DNA from: Acidiphilium iwatense | Lineage (GTDB): Bacteria; Pseudomonadota; Alphaproteobacteria; Acetobacterales; Acetobacteraceae | Reading direction: 5' to 3' | DNA length: 54,819 nucleotides | NCBI RefSeq assembly: GCF_021556475.1 | Contig: NZ_JAKGBZ010000023.1 | Location: 1 to 54,819, forward strand | Shown here: piece by piece, positions 41,223-52,876 of the stretch | How the letters are laid out: every line of letters begins with the position of its first letter | Position numbering within the stretch: the first letter of the stretch is position 1 | The notes under the pieces: generated by a model | What the model saw: the letters and a program-made list of their open reading frames with translations, nothing else | The model's database searches: none | What the model was told of the DNA's origin: nothing | Made by a program: the position numbers and the translations under genes

Positions 41223-41528
41223 ATGCTCGCAGCGATTTTCTGGTTCGTCGAAGAACTGATCCAACTCTATATCTATGTCATGATCGCGGCGGCCGTGTTC
41301 AGTTGGCTGCTCGCTTTCGGCGTGCTGGATACCCGCAACCGGATCGTCTACCGGATCGAGGATTTTCTGATCCGTGCGACCGAGCCGGTGCTTGCTCCGC
41401 TTCGCCGGTTCATCCCTATGCTCGGCGGCATCGATATCAGTTTCATCATCGCGTTTCTGCTTCTGGAGGTCTTGCATAATTTCCTGGTGCCCGACCTGTT
41501 CGCCCATCTGGTGATGGCGGGGCTGTAA
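41223..41528 (+). CDS. YggT family membrane protein
   Basis: A 101-residue protein with two membrane helices ([23 protein letters not shown] and [20 protein letters not shown]) and the conserved cytoplasmic/linker motif [24 protein letters not shown]. YggT proteins are linked to osmotic stress, and in other bacteria to division-site assembly. Its stop overlaps the folD start, so the two are coupled. GGAGGTGACG precedes the ATG. Confidence 0.9.
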   Translation: MLAAIFWFVEELIQLYIYVMIAAAVFSWLLAFGVLDTRNRIVYRIEDFLIRATEPVLAPLRRFIPMLGGIDISFIIAFLLLEVLHNFLVPDLFAHLVMAGL

Positions 41529-42370
41529 TGACCGCGCGACCGATCGACGGCAAAGCCCTCGCCGCCGCACTGCGCGCCGAGGTCGCGGCGCGGGCGGCGG
41601 CGTTGCCCTACCGACCTGGCCTTGTGGTGGTTCTGGTCGGCGAGGATGCGGCCAGCACCCTCTATGTCCGCAATAAGGAACGGGCGGCGCGGGCGGCCGG
41701 GTTCGAGTCGCGCACCATCCGCCTGCCGGCGGAGACCGGCGAGGCCGAGCTGCTGTCAGTCATCGCCGGGCTGAACGCGGACGATGCGGTGGACGGGATT
41801 CTGGTGCAGTTGCCATTACCCGCGCAGATCCGCACAGGAGCGATCATCCGCGCGATCGATCCGGCGAAGGATGTCGACGGGTTTCACCCCGAAAACGTCG
41901 CGGCACTCGCGCTGGGCGCGCCGCGCCTCGCGCCCTGCACACCGCGCGGGATTTTCCTCCTGCTTCGCGCGGCGGGGGTCGAGCCGCGCGGCGCGCGGGC
42001 GCTGGTGCTCGGCCGGTCGAACATCGTCGGCCGGCCGATGGCGGCCTTGCTGCTCGCCGGCGACGCGACCGTGACGATCGCGCATTCGCGCACCCGCGAT
42101 CTTGCCGCCGAATGCCGGCGCGCGGAAATCCTGATCGCCGCCGTCGGCCGGCCCGCGATGGTGAAGGGCGACTGGATCGCACCGGGCGCGACGGTGATCG
42201 ATGTCGGGATCAATCGCGGCGCGGACGGCGCGCTGGTGGGCGATGTGGATTACCAGGCGGCGCTGGGCGTGGCCGGCGCGATCACCCCGGTGCCGGGCGG
42301 GGTGGGGCCGATGACCATCGCGTGCCTGCTGGAGAATACGCTGATCGCCGCCGCCGCACGGCGGGGCTGA
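41528..42370 (+). CDS. folD: Methylenetetrahydrofolate dehydrogenase/cyclohydrolase
   Basis: Bifunctional FolD interconverts 5,10-methylene- and 10-formyl-tetrahydrofolate, supplying one-carbon units for purines. The 280-residue protein has [28 protein letters not shown] (with the catalytic Lys in VRNKER), [13 protein letters not shown], the nucleotide motif [16 protein letters not shown] and [18 protein letters not shown]. Its product pool feeds the purQ/purL pathway in the window. The start overlaps the YggT stop. Confidence 0.96.
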   Translation: MTARPIDGKALAAALRAEVAARAAALPYRPGLVVVLVGEDAASTLYVRNKERAARAAGFESRTIRLPAETGEAELLSVIAGLNADDAVDGILVQLPLPAQIRTGAIIRAIDPAKDVDGFHPENVAALALGAPRLAPCTPRGIFLLLRAAGVEPRGARALVLGRSNIVGRPMAALLLAGDATVTIAHSRTRDLAAECRRAEILIAAVGRPAMVKGDWIAPGATVIDVGINRGADGALVGDVDYQAALGVAGAITPVPGGVGPMTIACLLENTLIAAAARRG

Positions 42371-42377
42371 ATCTGAA

Positions 42378-42411
42378 AACAGCGAAACGTAGTGCAGCGC
42401 GTTTCGCTGTT
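42378..42411. terminator. Bidirectional hairpin between folD and the transglycosylase gene
   Basis: The perfect 12-bp arms AACAGCGAAACG (42378-42389) and CGTTTCGCTGTT (42400-42411) enclose a 10-nt loop in the convergent gap. A short A-run precedes it and TAAGC follows, so U-tracts are weak. It probably ends both transcripts. Confidence 0.75.
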
Positions 42412-42424
42412 AAGCCTCAATGGA

Positions 42425-43678
42425 TTATTCGGCCGCGGGGGAAATCACCGCGCAGCCGGTAGGGCCGCGATTGAGTCGCTGGCAGGCCTGCACCGCCTGT
42501 TCATGCGGCAGGTTCACGAAGCGCGCGCGGTAGAACAGGCCATGCGCGGTCGAGACCGACTGGACCACCGGCTGGCCCTTGATCAGCATCGCGACCGCCG
42601 AAAGCTCGGCGATGCCGAGGGCGGCCTTGGCGTGGGCCGGACTGTCATAGGCGCCGACCTGGATGCCCCAGCGCGACCCGGTGCCTGACGACCCGGCGGA
42701 CGGCGTCTCGGCTGACGGTGCCGGCGGCATGGGCGGCGGTGCCGCGGCCTCGGCGGTGGGCATCAGGGCGAAGCCGGTATTGCGTTGGACCGGCGGCATC
42801 GAGCGGGTGATCGGCGGGGTATAGCGCGGCCGCTCGACCACCGGCGGCGGGGTGAGTGCCGCCATCTGGATCGGCGCGGAAGGGGGAATCGGTGCCGGCT
42901 GCGGCGCCGGCGATCCGGGCGGCGTGTCGGCGGCAAGCTGGCCTTTGTTCAGCGATTCCGTGGTGGACTGGTCGTAGCCGGGCCGAAGCCCCGGCGCGAT
43001 ATTATCGGGCAGCGTGTTCATCGCGACCTGGACCGCGCCCGACTGAACCCCACCAGATTGGCCGGACGGATAGACGCCGGCGATGTTGGGCGCGATCATC
43101 GCGACATACTGGCGGGTCTGGTTGGGCAGCGGCTCCTTGTAGTCGAGATAGTCGTCGAGCCGGCCCGGCCCGGCGTTGTAGGCGGCGAGAAAACCGGGCG
43201 AGCCGTAGATTTCATACATTTCGTGGATATAGGCGGTGCCGGCCATGATGTTGTTATAAGGGTTGAACGGGTCCTTCCCGAGCCCGTAGCGCGCGGCCAT
43301 TTCCCGGTAGGTTTCCGGCTCGAGCTGCATCAGCCCCATCGCCCCGGCATAGGAGACGGTGAGATGCCCGTTCATGTATTCCTGGCCGCCGGATTCGACG
43401 CGCATGACCTGGCGAATCCAGCGCTGTGGCACGTCGAACCGGGCCGAGGCCTGCTTGATATAGGGACCCCACGGATCGCTCGGCGGGCCGGGCGGAGCAT
43501 AATTGCCCGGCGAATGGGCCGCGTAATAGGCGGCTTGCTGGCTCGGCGGCAGGTTCGATTGGTGCGAGGCGCAGGCGGAGAGCAGGGCCAGTGTCGCGAT
43601 ACCGGATGCTTTTCCGAGCCAGTGCGGTATTCGGGGCAAGGATCGGCGCGCTGACGTTTCGCGCGGCGCCGGTGTCAT
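42425..43678 (-). CDS. Lytic transglycosylase lipoprotein with SPOR domain
   Basis: A 417-residue lipoprotein (lipobox LLSAC, residues 32-36) with a lysozyme-like SLT domain at about 60-200: RWIRQVMRVESGGQEYMNGHLTVSYAGAMGLMQLEPETYREMAARYGLG (catalytic Glu in VESGG) and GTAYIHEMYEIYGSPGFLAAYNAGPGRLDDYL. After a Pro-rich linker of about 110 residues comes a C-terminal SPOR domain (GSRWGIQVGAYDSPAHAKAALG), which binds denuded glycan strands. It probably works in septal peptidoglycan turnover. An alternative start at 43717 has a better ribosome site but gives a longer signal peptide. Confidence 0.88.
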   Translation of the reverse strand: MTPAPRETSARRSLPRIPHWLGKASGIATLALLSACASHQSNLPPSQQAAYYAAHSPGNYAPPGPPSDPWGPYIKQASARFDVPQRWIRQVMRVESGGQEYMNGHLTVSYAGAMGLMQLEPETYREMAARYGLGKDPFNPYNNIMAGTAYIHEMYEIYGSPGFLAAYNAGPGRLDDYLDYKEPLPNQTRQYVAMIAPNIAGVYPSGQSGGVQSGAVQVAMNTLPDNIAPGLRPGYDQSTTESLNKGQLAADTPPGSPAPQPAPIPPSAPIQMAALTPPPVVERPRYTPPITRSMPPVQRNTGFALMPTAEAAAPPPMPPAPSAETPSAGSSGTGSRWGIQVGAYDSPAHAKAALGIAELSAVAMLIKGQPVVQSVSTAHGLFYRARFVNLPHEQAVQACQRLNRGPTGCAVISPAAE

Positions 43679-43717
43679 CGCTGGCCCATCTTCCACTGGC
43701 AGGTCTCCCAATCGCAT

Positions 43718-44018
43718 CCCGTGCTCCCGATCCGGGCGCCGTTGACGGTGCCAGAGGGGGTTTCGCCGCAAGCCTCGGGCGGCGAATGAACTTTATCGTA
43801 TAACCCCCTAACTTAATGGCGATTCCAAGGCAACTATATTCGTGATCCTGCGGTGCGAATTATCAGGGACGGAATTTTAATGTGGTAGCCGCGCGGGGGT
43901 GAGAACTTCAGACCACCGCCATGTGGGTACGCACCCTAATGGATGGACAGGCGGATGATTCGGGTTATGTCATGCGTTGAGACCAAATCACCGCCTATGA
44001 AAATCCGTCCCGGCGAAC
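43718..44018. other. Gap between divergent lipoprotein genes
   Basis: About 300 bp upstream of the transglycosylase. It is AT-richer around 43790-43880 and probably holds that gene's promoter on the minus strand. No RNA gene or reading frame is supported. Confidence 0.45.
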
Positions 44019-44097
44019 GTCATGACGAGCAAAGTTATCCAGAATCGTTGCCCCTGTCCGCATGCTGGATCGCTTCGCCTTCGGCTCGCGATGACGG
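44019..44097. repeat. REP-like bipartite palindrome, copy 3
   Basis: The left part GTCATGACGAGCAAAGTTAT and the right part from TGGATCGCTTCGCCTTCGGC (44065) to ATGACGG (44097) are inverted relatives. The right half is almost identical to copies 2 and 4. It lies just upstream of a small lipoprotein gene. Confidence 0.75.
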
Positions 44098-44134
44098 GTT
44101 CTGGTATGATGGCTGGCATCGGAGGACCGCGACC

Positions 44135-44521
44135 ATGATCGGAGCCTGGACGTTTCGCGCTCTTGCCGTGTTGGGGGTGATCGCCGGTCTCGCCGGCTGT
44201 GCGGCAACGCCGCCGCCGGCCGCCGTGACCGATGGCCGGCTGCCGGCGCTGACCGGAACGATCGTTTCCGCCCGGCCGGTCATGCTGCAGGTCGCCGGTG
44301 CCGAAGGCGGCGTGCTCGGTGCGCTCGGCGCGCCGCGCGATGCGGACGAAACCCTGGCTCCGGCGATCGAATTCATCGTCCGCGAGGCCGGCGGGCGCAT
44401 CGTTTCGGTGATCCAGCCCGCGCCGACCGTGCTGCATCCGGGCGAGACGGTGCGGATTCTGCGCGGCACCGTCACCCGGCTTGCGCCGCTCGCACCCTCG
44501 GCCCCGGAGGGCCAGACGTGA
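44135..44521 (+). CDS. Small outer-membrane-type lipoprotein
   Basis: A 128-residue protein with a lipoprotein signal (MIGAWTFRALAVLGVIAGLAGC, lipobox LAGC). The mature domain (LTGTIVSARPVMLQVAGAEGGVLGALGAP, then a conserved FIVREAGGRIVSVIQPAPTVLHPGETVRIL) resembles the SlyB/glycine-zipper-like Pcp outer membrane lipoproteins, but with the glycine-zipper region missing. That likeness is partial. ATG 44135 follows GGAGGACC; the in-frame start at 43943 includes the REP element and is rejected. Confidence 0.75.
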   Translation: MIGAWTFRALAVLGVIAGLAGCAATPPPAAVTDGRLPALTGTIVSARPVMLQVAGAEGGVLGALGAPRDADETLAPAIEFIVREAGGRIVSVIQPAPTVLHPGETVRILRGTVTRLAPLAPSAPEGQT

Positions 44522-44696
44522 CGCTCTGGCCGCCGGTCATATACCCCATGGACCATGCCCGGACCATGTACCGGAGTTCCGCGCCGGAAAAATGCGCACC
44601 GCGCTATAGGACGAAGGCGGCGCGTATTTCGTGATTTTCGCGTCGCCTTGTCGGCTATGGTGGAAGCGGACGTTGCTCAGCGTCATCTCGTCGCTG

Positions 44697-44753
44697 GAGC
44701 AAGGTAGGTTTTGATTGAACCATAGGGTTCGATCAAAACCGGCCAACTTGCTC
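44697..44753 (+). repeat. Second hairpin family, copy C
   Basis: Outer arms GAGCAAG (44697-44703) and CTTGCTC (44747-44753); inner arms GGTTTTGATTGAACC (44707-44721) and GGTTCGATCAAAACC (44726-44740), with a G-T/C-A difference in the middle. Its reverse complement matches 49195-49251 over about 57 bp, including the flank TTGGCGAGCAAG. It lies between the lipoprotein gene and the tetR stop, in a 247-bp gap otherwise without a gene. Confidence 0.8.
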
Positions 44754-44768
44754 GCCAAAATATGATCG

Positions 44769-45398
44769 CTATGGCCGCGCCGACCTCGGATGATCGTTCC
44801 GAGCCGCCGCGATCAGGGCGCGCGTCATCTGGAGGAGGATCGACGTAGCGTCGTCGTCGGCCAGAACCTGGGAGCTGACGAACGCTCCATTGATGACAAC
44901 CGACAACTGGGCCGCAAGATCGTCGGGCCGGTCGACCCGCAGCCGCACGGCGATGTCCCGCAGCCGGCGGCGCAGTTCCTGCTTGTGCGACCGGGCCACG
45001 ACTCGCGCGGGGTGATCCTCCTCTGGAAACTCGGCGGCGACGTTGAGTTGTGGGCAGCCGCGATAGTTGGGCCGCCCGACCCGCTCGCCGATCCAGGCCA
45101 GATGCGCCTCGAGTTCGGCTTCGCCGTCCTGCGCGTGGCGCGCCGCCACACGATCCCAGCAGGCCCAGAAATCCTTGTCCTCCCGCTGCAGAAACGCGGC
45201 GATGAGGTCGTCCTTGGTTCGAAAGTACCGGTAGAGGCTCGTCTTCGCGACGCCCGCCGCCTCAACGACGACATCGACGCCGACAGCGCGCACGCCCCGG
45301 CGGTAGAAAAGGTCGGAGGCGGTCTCGAGGATGCGCTCGCGCACATCCACTTGGCCTGATTCTTCACCACGTCGGCCGCCCGCCTGCTCCATGCTCAT
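44769..45398 (-). CDS. TetR/AcrR-family repressor
   Basis: A 209-residue TetR repressor. The HTH is at about residues 35-60 (VDVVVEAAGVAKTSLYRYFRTKDDLIAAFL) after RERILETASDLFYRRGVRAVG. The ligand-binding domain has RGCPQLNVAAEFPEEDHPARVVA, typical of the AcrR-like group with a conserved Cys-Pro. It is divergent from the oxidoreductase-like gene at 45506, and two identical palindromes lie in the shared promoter. It should repress both genes and be released by an unknown, perhaps electrophilic, ligand. Confidence 0.9.
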   Translation of the reverse strand: MSMEQAGGRRGEESGQVDVRERILETASDLFYRRGVRAVGVDVVVEAAGVAKTSLYRYFRTKDDLIAAFLQREDKDFWACWDRVAARHAQDGEAELEAHLAWIGERVGRPNYRGCPQLNVAAEFPEEDHPARVVARSHKQELRRRLRDIAVRLRVDRPDDLAAQLSVVINGAFVSSQVLADDDATSILLQMTRALIAAARNDHPRSARP

Positions 45399-45442
45399 AG
45401 GTTGCGCTCCTCGAACCGGAGGAACGATAACAGATTTTCGCT

Positions 45443-45491
45443 TGACGCGCTACAGACCAGTCTGTATCAAACATGAACAGACAGGTCTGTA
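45443..45491 (+). promoter_or_regulatory. Promoter with two identical TetR operators
   Basis: TTGACG (45443-45448), a 17-bp spacer and TATCAA (45466-45471). Two palindromes of the form ACAGAC-N2-GTCTGT are at 45453-45466 (centre CA) and 45478-45491 (centre AG), 25 bp apart centre to centre. The first covers the spacer and the -10 edge; the second covers the predicted transcription start. Both should block this promoter when the adjacent TetR protein is bound. Confidence 0.8.
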
Positions 45492-45505
45492 GCGATAGGA
45501 AAGTC

Positions 45506-46531
45506 ATGAACGAACGTCTTTCAAAGGCCGGTGGTCGCCGGCAAGTGGTCGCGGTCTACGGAGCGGCCGGACATACCGGCCGCTTCGTGATCAGAGAGCT
45601 GTCGCGGCGCGGCTTCACGGCCATCGCGATCGGCCGCAACGCGGCGAACCTGGCGGCGGCCGACTTCCCGGCCGGCGTCAGACGGGAGGTCGCCGCCCTC
45701 GATGATCCCGCCTCGGTTGCCCGCGCCCTCACCGGCGCCGACGCGGTCGTAAACTGCGCGGGGCCATTCCTCGACACGGCCGAACCCCTGGTCTCGGCGG
45801 CGTTGCGGGCGGGCATCCATTATTTCGACGTGACGGCCGAGCAAGCCAGCGCTCAGGGGATTTTCGAGCGATATTCCGCGGCCGCGGAAGAGGCCGGCGT
45901 CACGGTCATCCCCGCCATGGGCTTCTACGGCGGACTGGGCGACCTGCTGGCGACGGCCGCCATAGGCGACTGGACCCGCGCCGACGAGGCCCGCATCGGG
46001 ATCGCTCTGGACAGTTGGAAGCCGACCGAGGGGACGCGCGTCACAGGGCGGCGCAACACGGCCCGCCGCCTGATGCTCTCCGAGGGGAAGCTGCGGCCGC
46101 TGGCCGATCCGGCACCGAACGCCGTCTGGCCGTTCGCGGAACCCTTCGGCGCGCAGGAGATGGTCGAACTGCCCTTCACAGAGGCGATCCTGATCGGGCG
46201 CCATCTCCAGGTGTCCGAACTCCACACCTACTTGAACACTGCGCCGCTGCGCGATCTTCGGGACACCACCACCCCTCCGCCGGTCGCGGCTGACGCGTCC
46301 GGACGCTCGGCGCAAACATTCCTCGTTGAGGTCGAGGTCCGCCAAGGAAGCATGGTGCGTCGGGCGTCGGCCCGCGGACGAGACATATATGCGATCACCG
46401 GGCCTCTGGTGGTCGAAGCCGTCGAGAGAATCCTGAACGACGCGAGGGTTCAGGGCGGCGTCTTCGCTCCGGGCGCGCTTTTCGACGCCCGGAACTTCCT
46501 GGCGGCGCTCACCCCCGACGTCTTGTCCTGA
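45506..46531 (+). CDS. Saccharopine-dehydrogenase-like NAD(P)-binding protein
   Basis: A 341-residue protein with an N-terminal Rossmann fold (VVAVYGAAGHTGRFVIRELSRRGFTAIAIGRN) and the SDH-like layout AVVNCAGPFLDTAEPLVSAALRAGIHYFDVTAEQ. It resembles saccharopine-dehydrogenase NADP-binding-domain proteins, including the trans-acting enoyl reductase group, but the substrate is unknown. The start at 45506 lies 15 bp after operator 2. An ATG at 45473 is inside the promoter and rejected. TetR control fits a role in defence against small reactive compounds. Confidence 0.82.
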   Translation: MNERLSKAGGRRQVVAVYGAAGHTGRFVIRELSRRGFTAIAIGRNAANLAAADFPAGVRREVAALDDPASVARALTGADAVVNCAGPFLDTAEPLVSAALRAGIHYFDVTAEQASAQGIFERYSAAAEEAGVTVIPAMGFYGGLGDLLATAAIGDWTRADEARIGIALDSWKPTEGTRVTGRRNTARRLMLSEGKLRPLADPAPNAVWPFAEPFGAQEMVELPFTEAILIGRHLQVSELHTYLNTAPLRDLRDTTTPPPVAADASGRSAQTFLVEVEVRQGSMVRRASARGRDIYAITGPLVVEAVERILNDARVQGGVFAPGALFDARNFLAALTPDVLS

Positions 46532-46883
46532 TCACAGATTGCGCCACGCGGTGAATTGCTTGGCCGTATAGTGCTTCGCTGGGCGGTCAGGCGATAGATC
46601 GGTCATGGCGCTCACGGTAAGGGAAGAATATCGTCGATGATCGGCAGGTCCGGCTCTTCCGGCAAGGTGGCTGTGTCCGGCGGCGGCCCTTGCGGGGACA
46701 CGGGAGCGACCTTGGGCGGCGGCATCGGCCCGTCGCTTTCCGGGCAGGAATCGGCGGTGAAACCGGCCTCTTGCGGGGAGCGTATCCTAAACTTTGCTCG
46801 ATGTCGCTTGCCAAGGCCGCCTGATCGGCCACATGAAGGGCGGGTCGCCTCGGCGATCCGATCCATTCCGGTGGAGAGTGTCG
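46532..46883. other. Intergenic stretch with a doubtful small gene
   Basis: 352 bp before the aldo/keto reductase. A minus-strand frame (46612-46866, 84 residues) ends with a Pro-rich, acidic tail (PPPKVAPVSPQGPPPDTATLPEEPDLPIIDDILPLP) that looks like a real low-complexity C-terminus, but there is no ribosome site or family match. It may be a small unknown gene or the end of a lost one. Confidence 0.4.
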
Positions 46884-47867
<984 letters not shown>

Positions 47868-47882
47868 GGGGCAATACATGGA

Positions 47883-47913
47883 TGGATCGCTTCGCCTTCG
47901 GCTCGCGATGACG
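47883..47913. repeat. REP-like palindrome, copy 4 (half)
   Basis: TGGATCGCTTCGCCTTCGGC followed by TCGCGATGACG, nearly identical to the right halves of copies 2 and 3. It fills most of the gap between the convergent AKR and glycosyltransferase genes. The left half is missing. Confidence 0.7.
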
Positions 47914-47918
47914 ATCTC

Positions 47919-49172
47919 TCACGTCTCCAGCAGATCGGTCAGCGACGCGAAGACGTGATCGGCGGCGTAGTGCCGGCCGATATAGGCGATCGCATCGGAA
48001 TCGTCGGGCTGCTGGGCGAGGGCGGCGAGGATCGTGGCGCCGAAGGACGAGGGCGAATCCGCGACGAAGACCGGCGGCCGCACATCCTCGGCCAATCCCG
48101 TCCGCGCCGCGTGCGTCGCCACCGTCCATAGACCGTGGCGCGCATAGTCGAGCAGCTTGACCTTGAGTCCCGAGCCGGTGCGCAGCGGGGCGATCGCCAG
48201 GGCGGCGTTGTGCAGGGCGGGGGCGAGATCGGCCAGCCGGCCGAGGCGCCGCACGCCGGCCGGCAGGCGGCCGAGGGCTGCCGCGCAATCGCCGACCAGA
48301 TCGAGCCGGATCGCCGGCCGTGCTCCGCGCAGCCCCGGCCAGATCGCGCCGAAGAACCAGCGCAGCCCGTCGAGATTGGGCAGAGCGTCGCTGCCGACGA
48401 AGACCAGACGGTCCGGGTTGCGCCGGACCGCGGCCGGGCGCGGCGCCGCCGGCGCGGGCATCGGCACCGCGATCACGGTTCGGTCGGGGCAGAGTTCCCG
48501 CAGCAGCCTGGCTTCGTCGGGCTGGATCGCGACGATCGTTGCCGCCCGGCGCAGCAGGGCCGCTTCATCCTCGCGGCTCAGCGCCGGCGGTGCGATCCGG
48601 TAGCCGGCGAGGCTGAGGGCGGCGTGACGGCGATGGAACACGTCATGGGTGACGAGCACCGACGGGATGCCCGCTAGAAGCGGCTGATCCAGCAGGGGCG
48701 CACGGAAAATCGTGTCGATCAGGATCGCATCCGGCGGCTTCGTATCGGGCAAGGCGGAGGCGATGTGCGCCGCGATCCAGGCGGCATCCGCCGTGTCGAT
48801 GAGGTTGCCGAGGACCACATCGGCGGCGCGGGTTTTGCGCCGGGCCCGGCTGCGCAGCAGGTGCAGGGTACTGCCGGGCAGCACCATCCGCGCCATCGAG
48901 GCGGCGGCGGCGCGGGGTTCGGCGGCGATCAGCCAGCCGCCCGCCTGGATCAGCCGGGGGCCGGCGACCGTGCCGCCGGGCGCGAAATCGGGCTTGCGCA
49001 GGATCGGGCACGGCAGGCGCGGGCGGGTCAGATACAGGGTGACCGCATGGCCGCGCGCCGCCAGATGGGCGATCAGCGCGTGGTTGTAGGCAAGATGCCC
49101 GGCGGCGCCGGGTCTCGGCAATTCGTCGGTGACGAAACTGAGACGTTTAGAGTGTGATGATTTCAAGCTCAT
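47919..49172 (-). CDS. Family 4-type glycosyltransferase
   Basis: A 417-residue GT-B glycosyltransferase. The N-terminal domain begins RLSFVTDELPRPGAAGHLAYNHALIAHLAARGHAV; the C-terminal domain has RLVFVGSDALPNLDGLRWFFGAIWPGL and the nucleotide-sugar region PLRTGSGLKVKLLDYARHGLWTVATHAARTGL. Such enzymes transfer sugars to lipids or polysaccharides; donor and acceptor are unknown. The start (ATG 49172) lies inside a perfect hairpin belonging to the repeat at 49148-49251, so the true N-terminus may have been replaced by repeat-derived codons (SLKSSHSK). Confidence 0.83.
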   Translation of the reverse strand: MSLKSSHSKRLSFVTDELPRPGAAGHLAYNHALIAHLAARGHAVTLYLTRPRLPCPILRKPDFAPGGTVAGPRLIQAGGWLIAAEPRAAAASMARMVLPGSTLHLLRSRARRKTRAADVVLGNLIDTADAAWIAAHIASALPDTKPPDAILIDTIFRAPLLDQPLLAGIPSVLVTHDVFHRRHAALSLAGYRIAPPALSREDEAALLRRAATIVAIQPDEARLLRELCPDRTVIAVPMPAPAAPRPAAVRRNPDRLVFVGSDALPNLDGLRWFFGAIWPGLRGARPAIRLDLVGDCAAALGRLPAGVRRLGRLADLAPALHNAALAIAPLRTGSGLKVKLLDYARHGLWTVATHAARTGLAEDVRPPVFVADSPSSFGATILAALAQQPDDSDAIAYIGRHYAADHVFASLTDLLET

Positions 49173-49251
49173 CACACTCTACTCATTGTTTGGCGAGCAA
49201 GCTGGCCGGTTTTGATTGAACGAAACGGCTCAATCAAAACCTATCTTGCTC
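49148..49251 (+). repeat. Second hairpin family, copy D, with partner hairpin
   Basis: Partner hairpin: TAGAGTGTGATGA (49148-49160) and TCATCACACTCTA (49169-49181), perfect 13-bp arms. Family hairpin: outer arms GAGCAAG (49195-49201) and CTTGCTC (49245-49251), inner arms GGTTTTGATTGA (49208-49219) and TCAATCAAAACC (49230-49241). The family hairpin is an inverted copy of 44697-44753. It lies between the glycosyltransferase start and the grxD stop. Confidence 0.82.
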
Positions 49252-49256
49252 TGGGC

Positions 49257-49610
49257 CTAGGCCGCAGGGGTTTTGGCGATGCCGTTCTTTTCGAACAGCG
49301 TCTGCAATTCGCCGGACTGGAACATTTCGGTCACGATGTCGCAGCCGCCGACGAATTCGCCCTTCACATAGAGCTGCGGGATGGTCGGCCAGTTGGAGAA
49401 CTGCTTGATCCCTTCGCGCAATTCGGCATCTTCCAGCACGTTCGCGGTCTTGAAGGGCACGCCCATATGGGTGAGGATCTGCACCACGCGGGCGGAGAAG
49501 CCGCATTGCGGAAACATCGCGGTGCCCTTCATGAACAGCATGACGGGATTTTCCGCCACGCTGGCCTTGATGGTGTCGATCGCGGGATTGTCGGTGGTCT
49601 GGGTGGTCAT
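49257..49610 (-). CDS. grxD: Monothiol glutaredoxin (Grx4/GrxD type)
   Basis: A 117-residue CGFS-type glutaredoxin that binds and transfers [2Fe-2S] clusters with glutathione. The active site is C36 in [12 protein letters not shown]; the glutathione-site [20 protein letters not shown] follows. The next gene encodes BolA, its known partner, which together help iron regulation and cluster trafficking. It is the last gene of the purQ-purL-bolA-grxD run on the minus strand. Confidence 0.96.
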   Translation of the reverse strand: MTTQTTDNPAIDTIKASVAENPVMLFMKGTAMFPQCGFSARVVQILTHMGVPFKTANVLEDAELREGIKQFSNWPTIPQLYVKGEFVGGCDIVTEMFQSGELQTLFEKNGIAKTPAA

Positions 49611-49642
49611 ATCATGAGGTCTCCTGGGGAAAGCCGTCAGGC

Positions 49643-49876
49643 CTATTCGGGTGCGGAGGTTTGCAGGGCGAGCGCGTGCAGCGCGCCGCCCATGCGGCCC
49701 TGCAGGGCGCTGTAGACCAACTGGTGCTGGCGCACGCGGGGCAGGCCGCGAAACCGCTCGCTCACCACCGTCGCGGCATAGTGGTCGCCGTCGCCGGCGA
49801 GGTCTTCGACGGTGATCTTGGCGTCCGGCAGGGCGGTCTTGATCAGGGCTTCGATATCGGCGGCCGACATGGCCAT
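49643..49876 (-). CDS. bolA: BolA family protein
   Basis: A 77-residue BolA-fold protein, [64 protein letters not shown]. It has the conserved His of the RVRQHQLVY motif, which coordinates a shared iron-sulfur cluster with monothiol glutaredoxin. The start at 49876 was chosen for the GAGGA ribosome site. It sits between grxD and purL. Confidence 0.94.
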   Translation of the reverse strand: MAMSAADIEALIKTALPDAKITVEDLAGDGDHYAATVVSERFRGLPRVRQHQLVYSALQGRMGGALHALALQTSAPE

Positions 49877-49892
49877 GGCTTGATCCTCGGTG

Positions 49893-52073
<2,181 letters not shown>

Positions 52074-52074
52074 G

Positions 52075-52770
52075 TCAGGCGGCCTTCCCGATATCCGCGA
52101 GGCTGTCGAACAAAGGCTTGCCGTCGGCGCCGCCCATCAGCTTGTCCACCAGGTTTTCCGGGTGCGGCATCAGTCCGAGCACGCGCAGATTGGGGCTGAG
52201 AATGCCGGCGATGTTGCGCGCCGAGCCATTGAGATTGGCGCGGGCGGTGATCGCGCCGTCCGGCTCGGCGTAGCGCAAGGCGACCAGGTTTTCGCCCTCT
52301 AGCCGGTCCAGCGTGGCGGCGTCGGCGAAGTAGTTGCCGTCGCCATGGGCCATCGGCGCGCGGAAAACCTGGCCGCGCTGATAGTGGCCGGTGAACACCG
52401 TGTCGCTGCGTTCGACGCGCAGGTGGCAATCCATCGACAGGAAGCGCAGCCCGGCATTGCGCAGCAGCGCGCCGGGCAGCAGGCCGGTTTCGGTGAGAAT
52501 CTGGAATCCGTTGCACACGCCGAGCACGTAGCCGCCGCGCGCGGCGTGGTCGGCGACCGCGCGCATCACCGGCGATTGCGCGGCCATCGCGCCTGCCCGC
52601 AAATAATCGCCATAGGAAAAGCCGCCGGGAATCACCGCGAGGTCGATGCCGGCAAGCTCGGTCTCGCGATGCCAGATCAGGCGCGGTTTGTGGCCGAGGC
52701 TTTGCTCAAGCGCGATTGCGATGTCGCGTTCGCGGTTGATGCCGGGAAACAGGATGATGCCAGCGCGCAT
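52075..52770 (-). CDS. purQ: FGAM synthase glutaminase subunit PurQ
   Basis: The class I glutaminase of the split FGAM synthase, 231 residues. It supplies ammonia to PurL. It has [33 protein letters not shown], the nucleophile motif GVCNGFQIL and the late [11 protein letters not shown] with the catalytic His/Glu. The start at 52770 fits the family N-terminus. PurS is normally next to it but is not here, since the adjacent upstream gene is a divergent ArsR. Confidence 0.96.
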   Translation of the reverse strand: MRAGIILFPGINRERDIAIALEQSLGHKPRLIWHRETELAGIDLAVIPGGFSYGDYLRAGAMAAQSPVMRAVADHAARGGYVLGVCNGFQILTETGLLPGALLRNAGLRFLSMDCHLRVERSDTVFTGHYQRGQVFRAPMAHGDGNYFADAATLDRLEGENLVALRYAEPDGAITARANLNGSARNIAGILSPNLRVLGLMPHPENLVDKLMGGADGKPLFDSLADIGKAA

Positions 52771-52876
52771 GACGATGCTCCGATTCCGCCGCCTCTTGCC
52801 CGGCAATGGCGGCGGAGGCAAGCGGCGCGGGCAAGGAGCTCTCAATCGGCACGCCGGCGGGGACGGGCGATATCAC

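Noticed and set aside
45473-45505. Upstream ATG for the dehydrogenase-like gene
   Set aside because: Lies inside the TetR operator and before the predicted transcription start; ATG 45506 fits the family.
46612-46866. Minus-strand 84-residue Pro-rich frame as a real gene
   Set aside because: A plausible acidic tail but no ribosome site or homology; kept only as a doubtful note.
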